In this document: positions 8,365-15,341 of the stretch, one piece after another
Position numbering within the stretch: position 1 is the first letter of the stretch
Layout: every line of letters starts with the position of its first letter
Source: Mycobacterium gallinarum
GTDB taxonomy: Bacteria > Actinomycetota > Actinomycetes > Mycobacteriales > Mycobacteriaceae
Direction of reading: 5' to 3'
Assembly (NCBI RefSeq): GCF_010726765.1
Contig: NZ_AP022601.1
Coordinates: 4,526,001 to 4,590,000, forward strand
Length of the DNA: 64,000 bases
Made by a program: the position numbers and the translations under genes
The notes under the pieces: generated by a model
Databases searched by the model: none
What the model was told of the DNA's origin: nothing
The model's input: the letters and a program-made list of their open reading frames with translations, nothing else

Positions 8365-9018
8365 TCAGACCAGGCCGAGCCGGGCCATCAAGTCGGCGTC
8401 GATGCCGTCGAGTTGCTTGGCGATGGCGGCATGGGCTGAACGCCGCTGCGCGAGTGGCATGTTCTCCGCCGCAGCGACGGCGGCCGACAGATCACCGAGG
8501 CGATCGGTGATCGCCGCGACGAACTGTTTCGTTTCGGCGTCCTTGGGCTTCTTCTCGGCGACCATCCGCAGCGACTGCTCGGCGCCGGCGATCCGCGCCG
8601 AGAGTTCACCGCCGTGGCCGGAGAACTGACCGAGCTGGCTCAGCGGAACACCTAGGCGGGCAGCGCGACGCTCGTCGGCGTAACCACGCGCAGCGATAGA
8701 GGCCCGGTACACCAATGGAACCGCCACCGGTGCGAGCAGCCGGGTGATCGTGAGGAAGCGGCGAATTCTGGTGGGCGAGAACAACTTACCTTCGCGCGCG
8801 GCCTTCAGCTGCATGTCCGCGACCTTGAGCGCGGCCCGGTCGGTGTCGCGCTGGGCCCTGAGCTGAGCCTTGAGGGCGCGCGTTTCCGACCGGTGCTCGG
8901 CCTTGATGCGGCGAGCTTCGTTCTTGGCCGCCAGTCTGGCCTCGAGTTTCGCCTTCGCCTTGATGGCGCGGGCCTCGGCCTTTCGGGTGGCGCGGGTTTT
9001 GCGCTTGAACAGGCTCAT
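8365..9018 (-). CDS. Rv3850-like conserved protein (DUF6474 type)
   Basis: A 217-residue protein, the length of M. tuberculosis Rv3850. The first 80 residues are a highly charged Lys/Arg/Ala/Glu helix (KAEARAIKAKAKLEARLAAKNEARRIKAE), probably a coiled coil. A short hydrophobic stretch follows (LTITRLLAPVAVPLVYRASIAARG), and the C-terminal half is helical. No enzymatic motif is visible and the function is unknown. ATG at 9018 gives MSLFKRKTRA, the expected N-terminus; a longer frame to 9054 is not needed. It is the first gene of an operon with copC and copD. Confidence 0.8.
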   Translation of the reverse strand: MSLFKRKTRATRKAEARAIKAKAKLEARLAAKNEARRIKAEHRSETRALKAQLRAQRDTDRAALKVADMQLKAAREGKLFSPTRIRRFLTITRLLAPVAVPLVYRASIAARGYADERRAARLGVPLSQLGQFSGHGGELSARIAGAEQSLRMVAEKKPKDAETKQFVAAITDRLGDLSAAVAAAENMPLAQRRSAHAAIAKQLDGIDADLMARLGLV

Positions 9019-9174
9019 CCCAGCAGTCTCCCGGTCGCGTTGTCGATGCCGCACAACACTATCTCCCGGTGCGTGTCACCCGTGGCCCTGGCCCGAGGGA
9101 ATGCCGATTCGGTCGAGGGCAAACCGGCCAACGTACCTGTGCGACAATCGCTTGACAGCAAATCCGCAGCGGCG

Positions 9175-10179
9175 ATGCGTGTGATGGGTGGTGCAGAAGT
9201 GGGTTCGCGTGTGGGCATCGCCGCGGCCGGCTTCCTCGTGGCTTACGGGCTGTTGGTCGTCGGTGCCGGCAATACTCCCGCGAATGCGACCCCGGCGCCC
9301 GGCTCGGTCGCGGCCGACGACGGAGATGGCGCCAGGACCGAATCCGGGCAACACGGGGGAGCGCCGTCGGCGGTGCGGCCGGGCCGCCGAGACCACGCGT
9401 CGCCGGGCACCGGATCTCGCGGCGACGAGCCAGACGGTCGTAAGCCGCGTGAACGCAGATTCGGCAGCGGACGCGTGCCCCATCAGACGCCGCAGACCGA
9501 GGACGACGAAAAGCGAAACGAAGGCGAACCCGTCGACGGCGAGGACGGCGGAGGCGTCGAAACGCCACCCAAAGAGCCCCCCTGGGAAGAACCGCCGGGC
9601 GAGGAAGATCCAGACGACTGCTGGCCCTGGCCACCCGACCCGCAGCCCCCCGTTGACGGTGGCGGCGCGGGCCCACCCATCCGGCCGCCGGCGGGCCGGC
9701 CGCATGCGCCGCCGATGCAACTGCCGCCGCATCTGCTGCCCGAGCACACGCCGTCGCAGCCGGGCGTGGTCGACGCCGAACCCGGCATCGGCATTGCCGT
9801 GCCGCAACTTCCGGTCGCGCCGATCGCCCTGCCGATCGTCGTGGCGCCCCCGATGGGAATCCCTCGTGGCGCAGCTCCGCGCGGGTTACCTACGGAGCCG
9901 GTCCCGGCCTCGCCGCGCGGACCCGCGGCCGAGCCGCCCGCCGGGCGGCAGGCGCCGCCGGCCGAGACGGCCAGCAACGTCGCAGCCCCACCCGCGTCAT
10001 ACCGAGCCGGGTACACCGAGTACCTACGCAATGCAGGGATTTCACAGGTTGCCCTCGTGGCGGCACCCGGTCTCGTCGGCATGGTGCTTCTCACCGGTGT
10101 CGGTGGCCTCGTCGGTTACCGACAGGCAAAGGCGGGGCACGCGGTACGCGCCGGAGGCGCCGCAAGATTTGTGGACTGA
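9175..10179 (+). CDS. proline-rich membrane protein, unknown function
   Basis: A 334-residue protein that I do not recognise. It begins with a signal or anchor helix (RVGIAAAGFLVAYGLLVVGAG, about residues 11-31). A charged Gly/Asp/Glu/Arg region follows (residues 45-150), then a long Pro/Ala/Gly-rich region (150-280). The conserved-looking tail YRAGYTEYLRNAGISQVALVAAPGLVGMVLLTGVGGLVGYRQAKAG contains a second membrane helix. The middle could span cell wall or act as a spacer. It runs divergently from the Rv3850-like gene and in the direction of the HExxH gene. In-frame ATGs lie at 9175 and 9184; the choice is not decided by a ribosome site. Confidence 0.65.
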   Translation: MRVMGGAEVGSRVGIAAAGFLVAYGLLVVGAGNTPANATPAPGSVAADDGDGARTESGQHGGAPSAVRPGRRDHASPGTGSRGDEPDGRKPRERRFGSGRVPHQTPQTEDDEKRNEGEPVDGEDGGGVETPPKEPPWEEPPGEEDPDDCWPWPPDPQPPVDGGGAGPPIRPPAGRPHAPPMQLPPHLLPEHTPSQPGVVDAEPGIGIAVPQLPVAPIALPIVVAPPMGIPRGAAPRGLPTEPVPASPRGPAAEPPAGRQAPPAETASNVAAPPASYRAGYTEYLRNAGISQVALVAAPGLVGMVLLTGVGGLVGYRQAKAGHAVRAGGAARFVD

Positions 10180-10246
10180 ACTGACGGGGAACCGCTGCTT
10201 CGGCGACCCGAACAGCGCATAGTGGATTCGTCGAAAGGGGGAACGT

Positions 10247-10738
10247 ATGCCTGCCAGCCGCAACGTCACCCGCGCAGTGAGTGCGGTTCTGGACCTCGCT
10301 CCGCGCCACGGGGAGGTGTCGCTCACCCGACTAGTCGATGCGGTCAGCAAGGACAGGGGGCGTCCGATCGAGCTGAAAACAGCCGATTTGCCGCCGGGTG
10401 TGTGCGGGCAATGGCGTCAATACGCCGATCGCGACGTGTTTCTGATTCAAAAGGGTCTGCCGGCGTGGGACCGCACCCTCGCACATGAGCTCGGCCACCT
10501 GGTCCTCGGGCACGACGGCATGCCGGTCGTCGAGGCCGCCCTGGAGAACACTGAAATTGCCAGCTCGGAGTTGATCGGCTACATGCTGAACCAGCGCACC
10601 GGATGTATGGGACCCAATGGCGAGGACGCGGAGCAGGAAGCCGAGGACTTCGCGGCGCTGCTGCTGTATCGGTTGGGGCGGTTGCCCTCCGATCGCGCTT
10701 CCATCGTCCAGGTCCGGCTCGGAGAGGCGTTTGGTTGA
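10247..10738 (+). CDS. ImmA/IrrE-type HExxH metallopeptidase-like protein
   Basis: A 163-residue protein with a zinc-protease motif LAHELGHLVLGH (about residues 83-94) and a downstream acidic segment (NGEDAEQEAEDFAALLL) that would supply the third zinc ligand, the pattern of ImmA/IrrE (COG2856) peptidases. Proteins of this type usually cleave a partner DNA-binding repressor. AAAGGGGG lies 5 nt before the ATG. The stop overlaps the TTG start of the next gene (TTGA), so the two form a unit. No helix-turn-helix gene lies in the same operon, but the HTH protein EspR is encoded just downstream in opposite orientation. Confidence 0.8.
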   Translation: MPASRNVTRAVSAVLDLAPRHGEVSLTRLVDAVSKDRGRPIELKTADLPPGVCGQWRQYADRDVFLIQKGLPAWDRTLAHELGHLVLGHDGMPVVEAALENTEIASSELIGYMLNQRTGCMGPNGEDAEQEAEDFAALLLYRLGRLPSDRASIVQVRLGEAFG

Positions 10739-11907
10739 TCGTCTGGGTGATCGCCGGTCTGCTCGGATTGGCCACCGGTTTACGTATCGGATGGGCGCTG
10801 GTCAACAAGCAATCACTGGTGAGCACCGCGATGATCCTCGCGCTGGGAAGCCTCGGGTTGGTCGCCGCGCTGAACTGGCAGCCCCTGACGCTCCTCGTCG
10901 ACACCGTGCTGCGGTGGCCGAACATCTCGATGGGTCTGTCGCAGGTGGCGCTCGTGATGTGCGCGGCGGGCAGCTGCGTGATGATCACCACGGTGGCGTC
11001 CGGGCGTAAGCCGGCCACGATCCGCAGGATCGCGATCGCGCAGTACGGCGTCGCGGTCGTCATCGCGGTGGTGAGCCTGGTGGCGTTCTTCTCGGCGGGG
11101 CAGCAGCCGGAGATGGCGCCCGAGGAGTACCTGCAGCGGACCCTGGCCGCGGACGGCAACTCGCTGCCCTGGCTGTTGCCGCTGCTGTACGTACTGCTGG
11201 CGCTGACGCTGGTGTCGTGGGCCGGACTGCGATACTCGAACCGCAGCCGTCGCGGCAGGGCGTTGTTCGTGTTCACGATCGGCATCGTGCTGATCGTCTT
11301 CGCGTCGGGCTTCTTCTTCTTCCGGGCCGTGCACCGGACCGGACCCGTGGGGGTGGGCGCCGCGGCGACCCTGCTCGGATGCGCGATGTTGGTGGTCGCC
11401 GCGGGCTCGCTGCTGCCGAGCATCGAGGACTGGTTCGGTGCGCGCCGCGAACTCCGGGCGATCCAGCCGCTGCTGGACGAGCTGGGACGCCGGCATCCGG
11501 ACGTCGGTATCGGCGTGCGTCCCCGCGGTCCGCTCGCGTTCCGGGTGGCTGAACGGATGTCGTTGATCTCGGATGCGTTGTTTCTGGAGGCGACGGCTGC
11601 GGATGTCACGCGAAAGCGGGTCGGCGCGACCGGTGCGCTCGTCGATCGTGACGCCGAGGAGGGCGACGGCGACATCGACGGGGAGGACGCCGAGATGGAG
11701 CCGCCACCCGTGCCACCAGAAGAGCAGGCGCACGCCGTCGCGCTGTGGATCTACGCCGGCCGCGAGGGTGCACGGAAGAACGGGGACCTGAAGTTCCCCG
11801 GTCTGAGATGGTTGCGGCAGCCCAGCGTCTACTCGGATCGCGAGTGGATCCTCGAGATTGCCACGCAGTACCGCACGCTCGTGAGGTCAGAGAAGACCGC
11901 TACGTAA
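10735..11907 (+). CDS. polytopic membrane protein, MAB_1171c-like family
   Basis: A 390-residue protein with about seven hydrophobic segments in residues 1-225, then a cytoplasmic domain of about 165 residues (SLLPSIEDWFGARRELRAIQPLLDELGRRHPDV...). The layout resembles the MAB_1171c-like family of actinobacterial putative transporters, often found beside small ImmA/IrrE-like proteins; this is a recollection of the family, not a search. TTG at 10735 is chosen because it overlaps the preceding stop and has GGAGAGG upstream. A longer frame starting at 10603 lies wholly inside the HExxH gene in another phase. The substrate is unknown. Confidence 0.72.
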   Translation: MIVWVIAGLLGLATGLRIGWALVNKQSLVSTAMILALGSLGLVAALNWQPLTLLVDTVLRWPNISMGLSQVALVMCAAGSCVMITTVASGRKPATIRRIAIAQYGVAVVIAVVSLVAFFSAGQQPEMAPEEYLQRTLAADGNSLPWLLPLLYVLLALTLVSWAGLRYSNRSRRGRALFVFTIGIVLIVFASGFFFFRAVHRTGPVGVGAAATLLGCAMLVVAAGSLLPSIEDWFGARRELRAIQPLLDELGRRHPDVGIGVRPRGPLAFRVAERMSLISDALFLEATAADVTRKRVGATGALVDRDAEEGDGDIDGEDAEMEPPPVPPEEQAHAVALWIYAGREGARKNGDLKFPGLRWLRQPSVYSDREWILEIATQYRTLVRSEKTAT

Positions 11908-11944
11908 TGACTTCGCCGGCGACCGCAATGCCGGTGATGGCGGG

Positions 11945-12343
11945 CTAATCGTCCAGATGCTCCTGGCGACGCAGCTCATCGACCTTTTGGACGATGTCCT
12001 GCTGGGCCTCAACCGACAGGCCGACAGTGCGCGCCGCAATGCGACGGACACCTTCATCCCGCATGTTCGCCAGCCAGGTGAGCTCCTTGTCGAGCTTCTC
12101 GTAGTACTCGTCGTCGGTGAAGTATGCCGGCTTGATACGGAAGAAGTTGGCAAGGGCAGCCATGGTCGCTGCAGAGGGGTTGGTTCGGTTGCCAGAGCGC
12201 AGCTGGGACAGGTATGGAGCCGACATCGTCACGCCCTCGGACTTGAGCGCAGCGATCACCTCGGCGGAAGTATGCGGACCGCGCCCGGGCGGGTAGACCG
12301 TGTCGAAAAGTCTGTTTAGACGGGCGGCGAACGTCTTGCTCAT
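11945..12343 (-). CDS. espR: nucleoid-associated regulator EspR
   Basis: A 132-residue protein, the same length as Rv3849 EspR. The N-terminal helix-turn-helix reads FAARLNRLFDTVYPPGRGPHTSAEVIAALKSEGVTMSAPYLSQLRSG, continuing NRTNPSAATMAALANFF, and the C-terminal helical dimerisation domain ends with VDELRRQEHLDD. EspR is a global nucleoid-associated regulator that in M. tuberculosis activates espACD and binds many cell-wall loci, looping DNA between distant sites. ATG at 12343 has GGAGGT 9 nt upstream. The long upstream non-coding region agrees with complex control. Confidence 0.95.
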   Translation of the reverse strand: MSKTFAARLNRLFDTVYPPGRGPHTSAEVIAALKSEGVTMSAPYLSQLRSGNRTNPSAATMAALANFFRIKPAYFTDDEYYEKLDKELTWLANMRDEGVRRIAARTVGLSVEAQQDIVQKVDELRRQEHLDD

Positions 12344-12722
12344 CGGTATTGACCTCCACATGCGTAGACGAGCGGACTATTTGGCGGCGTATTTGCTGAT
12401 CATCGTAGCGAGTGTTGTGCCCAAACCCAAGTGCAAACTAGGAAAGTTAACCCACCTTCCGCGATCTCAGGGCTCTCTCACCAGTGGCGACATTGTCAGA
12501 GTACGCAAGAACGGCGCCCACATGGTGCGGTCGGGCAAATAAGTTCGACATCGTCTGAATTGCCGCACTCGGGGTATTGCCCCGATTGCCACAGTAATCC
12601 CGATCTTCACCACCGGCAACGTCCACAGCCACTCGCAATGGTGGATCGAAGATTTGCTGTTTGTATGCAAATAGCGGGTTCGCATCCGTACGGGCAATAG
12701 TTGCCGGCGGCGCGAACCTGCG
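12344..12722 (-). promoter_or_regulatory. espR upstream region with EspR-type TTTGC motifs
   Basis: This 379-bp gap holds no credible gene. It is richer in A/T than its flanks. It contains two copies of TTTGCTG, fitting the reported EspR motif TTTGC[TC][GA], at 12392 and 12653. Further TTTGC/GCAAA words lie at 12433, 12535 and 12667. ATTTGC (12652-12657) and GCAAAT (12667-12672) form an inverted repeat with a 9-nt spacer. A small hairpin TCGGGG-TATTG-CCCCGA is at 12569-12585. Self-regulation of espR through these sites is an inference. Confidence 0.5.
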
Positions 12723-13430
12723 CTAGGGGGAATTGCGTGAGGACGTCGCCGTCGATGCGGCCGCTGGTGCCGAATCCTGCCTCCGGGCGAAGCGAATGAG
12801 CGCCACGGTGCCGACGACGACGACCACCGACCCGGTGACCGCCACCGCGACCCAGCGCAGCCCGAGCGCGCCGTCGAACAGCAGCCAGAGGCCGAAAACC
12901 AGGAACAGCACGCTGGCGAGCCGGTGCAGGAAGCCCTCGGGCAGGCGCTTGTGCAGCAGGACGCCCGCCGCGATCGCGACGCCGTCGGCGAGCACCATTC
13001 CGACGGTGGCCCCGATCCAGACGCCCAGCCAGTTGTGATCGCTGGCGAGGGTGACGGTGGCCAGCATCGTCTTGTCGCCGAGCTCGGCGAGGACGAATGA
13101 GGAGACGATGGCGAAGATGACAAAACGTGGCTCGGCGATGCGGACCTCATCGTCGTCGTCACCGGTGCGGCCCTCGCGCCACGTCCAGATCGCGAACAAC
13201 AGGAACGCGATGGCCCCGGCGAAGGCGATCGGTCGTTCGGGAAGTGTCAGGCCGAGAAAATGGCCGATCGCCACCGACAGTCCGTGCACGAGCGTGGCGG
13301 CGACCGCGACGCCCGACAACACCACCCACCATCGATGGCGCAGTGCGTAGGTCATGGTGATCAGCTGCGACTTGTCGCCGAGTTCGGCCACGAACACGAC
13401 CGCGAGGCTGATGAGAATTGCGGTAACCAT
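12723..13430 (-). CDS. GDT1/UPF0016-family manganese exporter
   Basis: A 235-residue membrane protein with six predicted helices and the two E-x-G-D-K-[ST] signatures of the UPF0016/TMEM165 family: FVAELGDKSQ near residue 15 and VLAELGDKTM near residue 115. A charged loop (EGRTGDDDDEVRIAE) separates the two halves. Bacterial members export Mn2+ (MneA, Mnx types). ATG at 13430 is chosen because the longer frame to 13535 would translate through a riboswitch. The yybP-ykoY-type element directly upstream supports manganese as the substrate. Position next to the Rv3847-like gene matches Rv3848. Confidence 0.88.
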   Translation of the reverse strand: MVTAILISLAVVFVAELGDKSQLITMTYALRHRWWVVLSGVAVAATLVHGLSVAIGHFLGLTLPERPIAFAGAIAFLLFAIWTWREGRTGDDDDEVRIAEPRFVIFAIVSSFVLAELGDKTMLATVTLASDHNWLGVWIGATVGMVLADGVAIAAGVLLHKRLPEGFLHRLASVLFLVFGLWLLFDGALGLRWVAVAVTGSVVVVVGTVALIRFARRQDSAPAAASTATSSRNSP

Positions 13431-13440
13431 GGGTTGGGTG

Positions 13441-13560
13441 AGACCTTTCGACCAAAAAACGGTCGAAGGTCTCGCCCACCACCCCTCGTGCTGAGGTGCG
13501 GTTCGTCGGCCGGGCTTTCGCCAGTATGTCGACACGACGATTGGGGGCTACTCCCCTTCG
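13441..13560 (-). promoter_or_regulatory. yybP-ykoY-type Mn2+ riboswitch
   Basis: On the minus strand the leader of the exporter gene carries the family's conserved blocks: CGAAGGGGAGTAG at its 5' end (minus strand from 13560), CGTCGTGTCGACATAC in the middle, and GGCGAGACCTTCG at its 3' end. The end blocks pair as CGAAGG (13560-13555) with CCTTCG (13469-13464) to close helix P1. The 3' strand of P1 can instead form a longer hairpin with GGTCGAAAGGTCT (13441-13453), whose loop is a T-run. That hairpin would hide the GAAAGG sequence 12 nt before the start codon. Mn2+ binding should free the message and switch export on. Confidence 0.85.
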
Positions 13561-13618
13561 CTGATGATTCGACTGTAGCGACGGTTGTGGCGGCACGCCA
13601 GTCCGCGCAATGATTTCG

Positions 13619-13659
13619 GGTAGCCGAATCGACCGTTCAGGTTTGCGGGTTCGGCTGCC
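13619..13659 (-). terminator. hairpin after the Rv3847-like gene
   Basis: GGCAGCCGAA (minus strand, 13659-13650) pairs with TTCGGCTACC (13628-13619), with one G-U pair and a 21-nt loop. It begins 11 nt after the stop of the Rv3847-like gene. No T-run follows, as is common in mycobacterial intrinsic terminators, so the role is tentative. Confidence 0.4.
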
Positions 13660-13670
13660 TTCGAAAACCC

Positions 13671-14204
13671 TTACGCGGCAAGGAGCATGGCAAGGATCGC
13701 GGTGTCGGGGTGGCTGATCGGGTCGACACCGACCCTGCTCACCATCGACGTGACGGTGCCGTCGGCTTCCGCCTCGACCCAGGCCGCGCGATGTTCGAGA
13801 CCCAGATGGGGAAGACCGGGCAGCAGTACGCAGCCCGATGCCGCACCCGAGCACTCCGGCAGCGACGGCATGGTCTCGGACGGTGGATGCAGCATCAACA
13901 GGGCCGGTGGCTGATGCTCTGCGAAATACCCTGGCGGAACCGCCGATTCGCCGACGACCGTACCCTCGGCGACAACGAGGCCGACGGTGTTGGGCTCCGG
14001 TTCATCGGGTAGCTCTTCGCGTGCACCGAAAATCGTTGTGGTGGAGAGTAATCCAGGAAGCGATGCCACGCGGACAGCGACCATGAGTAGCTGTGCCCAC
14101 TCCTTGGTGGAATCCGGCCAGCGGCCCGAGATCACGAAGCCCTTGAGTGATCCGCGCGAATGAAACGGGGCGATCTCTATCGCCCGACCGGATTCCATCT
14201 CCAT
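13671..14204 (-). CDS. conserved protein, Rv3847-like
   Basis: A 177-residue protein, the length of M. tuberculosis Rv3847, which also sits beside the superoxide dismutase locus. It starts MEMESGRAIEIAPFHSRGSLKGFVISGRWPDSTKEW and has no signal peptide or membrane helix. A conserved-looking acidic/proline stretch (REELPDEPEPNTVGLVVAEG) and a histidine/cysteine-containing second half (LLMLHPPSETMPSLPECSGAASGCVLLPGLPHLG) are visible. No known catalytic motif is recognised and the function is unknown. ATG at 14204 follows a strong GGAGG, which decides against the longer frame to 14300. Confidence 0.8.
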   Translation of the reverse strand: MEMESGRAIEIAPFHSRGSLKGFVISGRWPDSTKEWAQLLMVAVRVASLPGLLSTTTIFGAREELPDEPEPNTVGLVVAEGTVVGESAVPPGYFAEHQPPALLMLHPPSETMPSLPECSGAASGCVLLPGLPHLGLEHRAAWVEAEADGTVTSMVSRVGVDPISHPDTAILAMLLAA

Positions 14205-14303
14205 CTCGCCTCCGCACCATCGTTGTTCGGTAAAGCCCGACACGACTGTGGGTCGATCAGACCAGAATGCGCAGGTTCTCACTGGCGCGCAAGCGGACAC
14301 GCA

Positions 14304-14651
14304 TCATTGGTCGCGGCGGCCTGATCCCCGGACCGTGTAGACGACGCGATAGGTGCCTGCCGCGGACACCCATCCCAGTTCGTGGGAGTCGACGGCGCCC
14401 GGCGCTGTGGGATTGTCCGACCGGGCTTGGAATATCGCGTTCGGGCCGGTGCCGTACACCTCGCCGACTCGTTTGACGAGCCAACGGGTGGACCGGCGAG
14501 GGTCGCGGAACAAGCGCAGCTGGCCGGCGCGGGGTACGCCGCCGCGCCATGCCACCAAACCGTCGCCCGGTCGCAATGCCGGGCGCATCGAGTCCTCGAC
14601 CACCCTGAACAAACGCAATGGCCAACGGGGTGGAGGATGGTTTCGCGGCAC
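14304..14651 (-). CDS. sodX: nickel superoxide dismutase maturation protease (SodX-like)
   Basis: A 115-residue S24/S26-type serine protease. The nucleophile motif is VVEDSMRPALRPGDGLVAW (Ser near residue 22), the general base is the Lys of RWLVKRV (near residue 68), and the C-terminal SDN...S.ELGWVSAAG block is typical of the fold. Such proteases remove the propeptide of Ni-SOD so that His1 can bind nickel. The divergent neighbour is sodN, which supports the call. Start: GTG at 14651, placed 6 nt after a TACCCT -10 on the minus strand (leaderless). An ATG at 14675 would overlap the sodN start codon and is less likely. Confidence 0.85.
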   Translation of the reverse strand: MPRNHPPPRWPLRLFRVVEDSMRPALRPGDGLVAWRGGVPRAGQLRLFRDPRRSTRWLVKRVGEVYGTGPNAIFQARSDNPTAPGAVDSHELGWVSAAGTYRVVYTVRGSGRRDQ

Positions 14652-14657
14652 CCTCGA

Positions 14658-14667
14658 AGGGTAGGTT
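14658..14667. promoter_or_regulatory. bidirectional sodX/sodN core promoter
   Basis: The ten bases AGGGTAGGTT carry two -10 hexamers that share their TA step. TAGGTT on the plus strand (14662-14667) ends 6 nt before the sodN ATG. TACCCT on the minus strand (14663-14658) ends 6 nt before the sodX GTG. Both genes can thus be transcribed, without leaders, from start points 23 bp apart (14674 and 14651). Confidence 0.65.
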
Positions 14668-14673
14668 AGGGCC

Positions 14674-15096
14674 ATGCTGCATCGACTCATGAACAACGCC
14701 ACCCCTGCCCACGCCCACTGCGACCTGTACTGCGGTGTTTACGATCCGGCCCAGGCCAGGATCGAGGCGCTTTCGTGCCTGAAGACGATCCAGAAGTACC
14801 ACGACTCGGACGATGACCATTTCAAGGCCCGCGCGATCATCATCAAGGAGCGCCAGGCCGAAGAGGTCAAGCATCACCTGATGGTGCTGTGGGCCGACTT
14901 CTTCACCAAGGACCACTTCGAGCAGTTCCCCAACCTGCACCAGCTGTTCTGGGACGGCGTGCACGGCGCTGGTGACGTCAAGAAGTCTCTCGACGCCGCC
15001 GTCGCCGAGAAGCTGCTCAAGACGATCGACGAGATCGCCGACATCTTCTGGCAGACCGACAAGGGCAAGCAGATGGGCGTCTACCCGCCCGCCTAG
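14674..15096 (+). CDS. sodN: nickel superoxide dismutase (Ni-SOD) precursor
   Basis: A 140-residue precursor. A propeptide MLHRLMNNATPAHA precedes the nickel hook HCDLYCGVYDP: mature His1, Cys2 and Cys6 are the nickel ligands and Tyr9 is the conserved outer-sphere residue. The rest matches the four-helix Ni-SOD fold (AQARIEALSCLKTIQKYHD...RAIIIKERQAEEVKHHLMVLWADFF...IADIFWQTDKGK). The enzyme converts superoxide to hydrogen peroxide and oxygen in the cytoplasm as a hexamer. Odd points: the normally conserved Pro5 of the hook is Tyr (codon TAC), and an extra Cys occurs in the first helix. In M. tuberculosis the same locus holds iron SodA. A TAGGTT -10 lies 6 nt before the ATG, so the mRNA is probably leaderless. 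Confidence 0.95.
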   Translation: MLHRLMNNATPAHAHCDLYCGVYDPAQARIEALSCLKTIQKYHDSDDDHFKARAIIIKERQAEEVKHHLMVLWADFFTKDHFEQFPNLHQLFWDGVHGAGDVKKSLDAAVAEKLLKTIDEIADIFWQTDKGKQMGVYPPA

Positions 15097-15112
15097 TAAA
15101 TGGACACGAGGA

Positions 15113-15145
15113 CGGGCCTGCTCATCGCGAGCAGGCCCGTTTTTT
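15113..15145 (+). terminator. Rho-independent terminator of sodN
   Basis: A perfect 10-bp GC-rich stem CGGGCCTGCT/AGCAGGCCCG (15113-15122 with 15130-15139) with a 7-nt loop is followed by six or more T residues. It begins 16 nt after the sodN stop. This is the most classical intrinsic terminator in the window. Confidence 0.92.
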
Positions 15146-15179
15146 CGTGCCTAGTGAGTTGCGTCCCGGGAGACGTCGA

Positions 15180-15341
15180 TCAGTACAGGACGATCAGGGC
15201 GAGCACGCCCAACAGGACCAGCGCGATCACACCGGCCCGCATGCAGGCCATCAACTGGCCGCGGGTGTACGTGTTCGCCGAGGAATGCCACTCAGAAGGC
15301 GGTACCGCGGACCCCGGACCCATCGGATGCGACGACGTCAT
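15180..15341 (-). CDS. small single-helix membrane protein
   Basis: A 53-residue protein (MTSSHPMGPGSAVPPSEWHSSANTYTRGQ...) with one C-terminal membrane helix (ACMRAGVIALVLLGVLALIVLY). The start at 15341 is chosen because CAGGAG lies 6-7 nt before it; a frame from 15401 adds 20 residues without a better ribosome site. It converges on sodN, with the sodN terminator between. I do not recognise a family and no function can be given. Confidence 0.6.
   Translation of the reverse strand: MTSSHPMGPGSAVPPSEWHSSANTYTRGQLMACMRAGVIALVLLGVLALIVLY

Noticed and set aside
9059..10094. Long minus-strand frames opposite the proline-rich gene
   Set aside because: They are the Gly/Arg-rich antisense of a GC-rich proline region, with no start signals.
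13431..13535. N-terminal extension of the Mn exporter
   Set aside because: The stretch is the riboswitch; the added residues are not membrane-like and have no family match.
14652..14675. ATG start for sodX at 14675
   Set aside because: It would overlap the sodN start codon and lacks a -10 or ribosome site; GTG at 14651 has TACCCT at the right distance.
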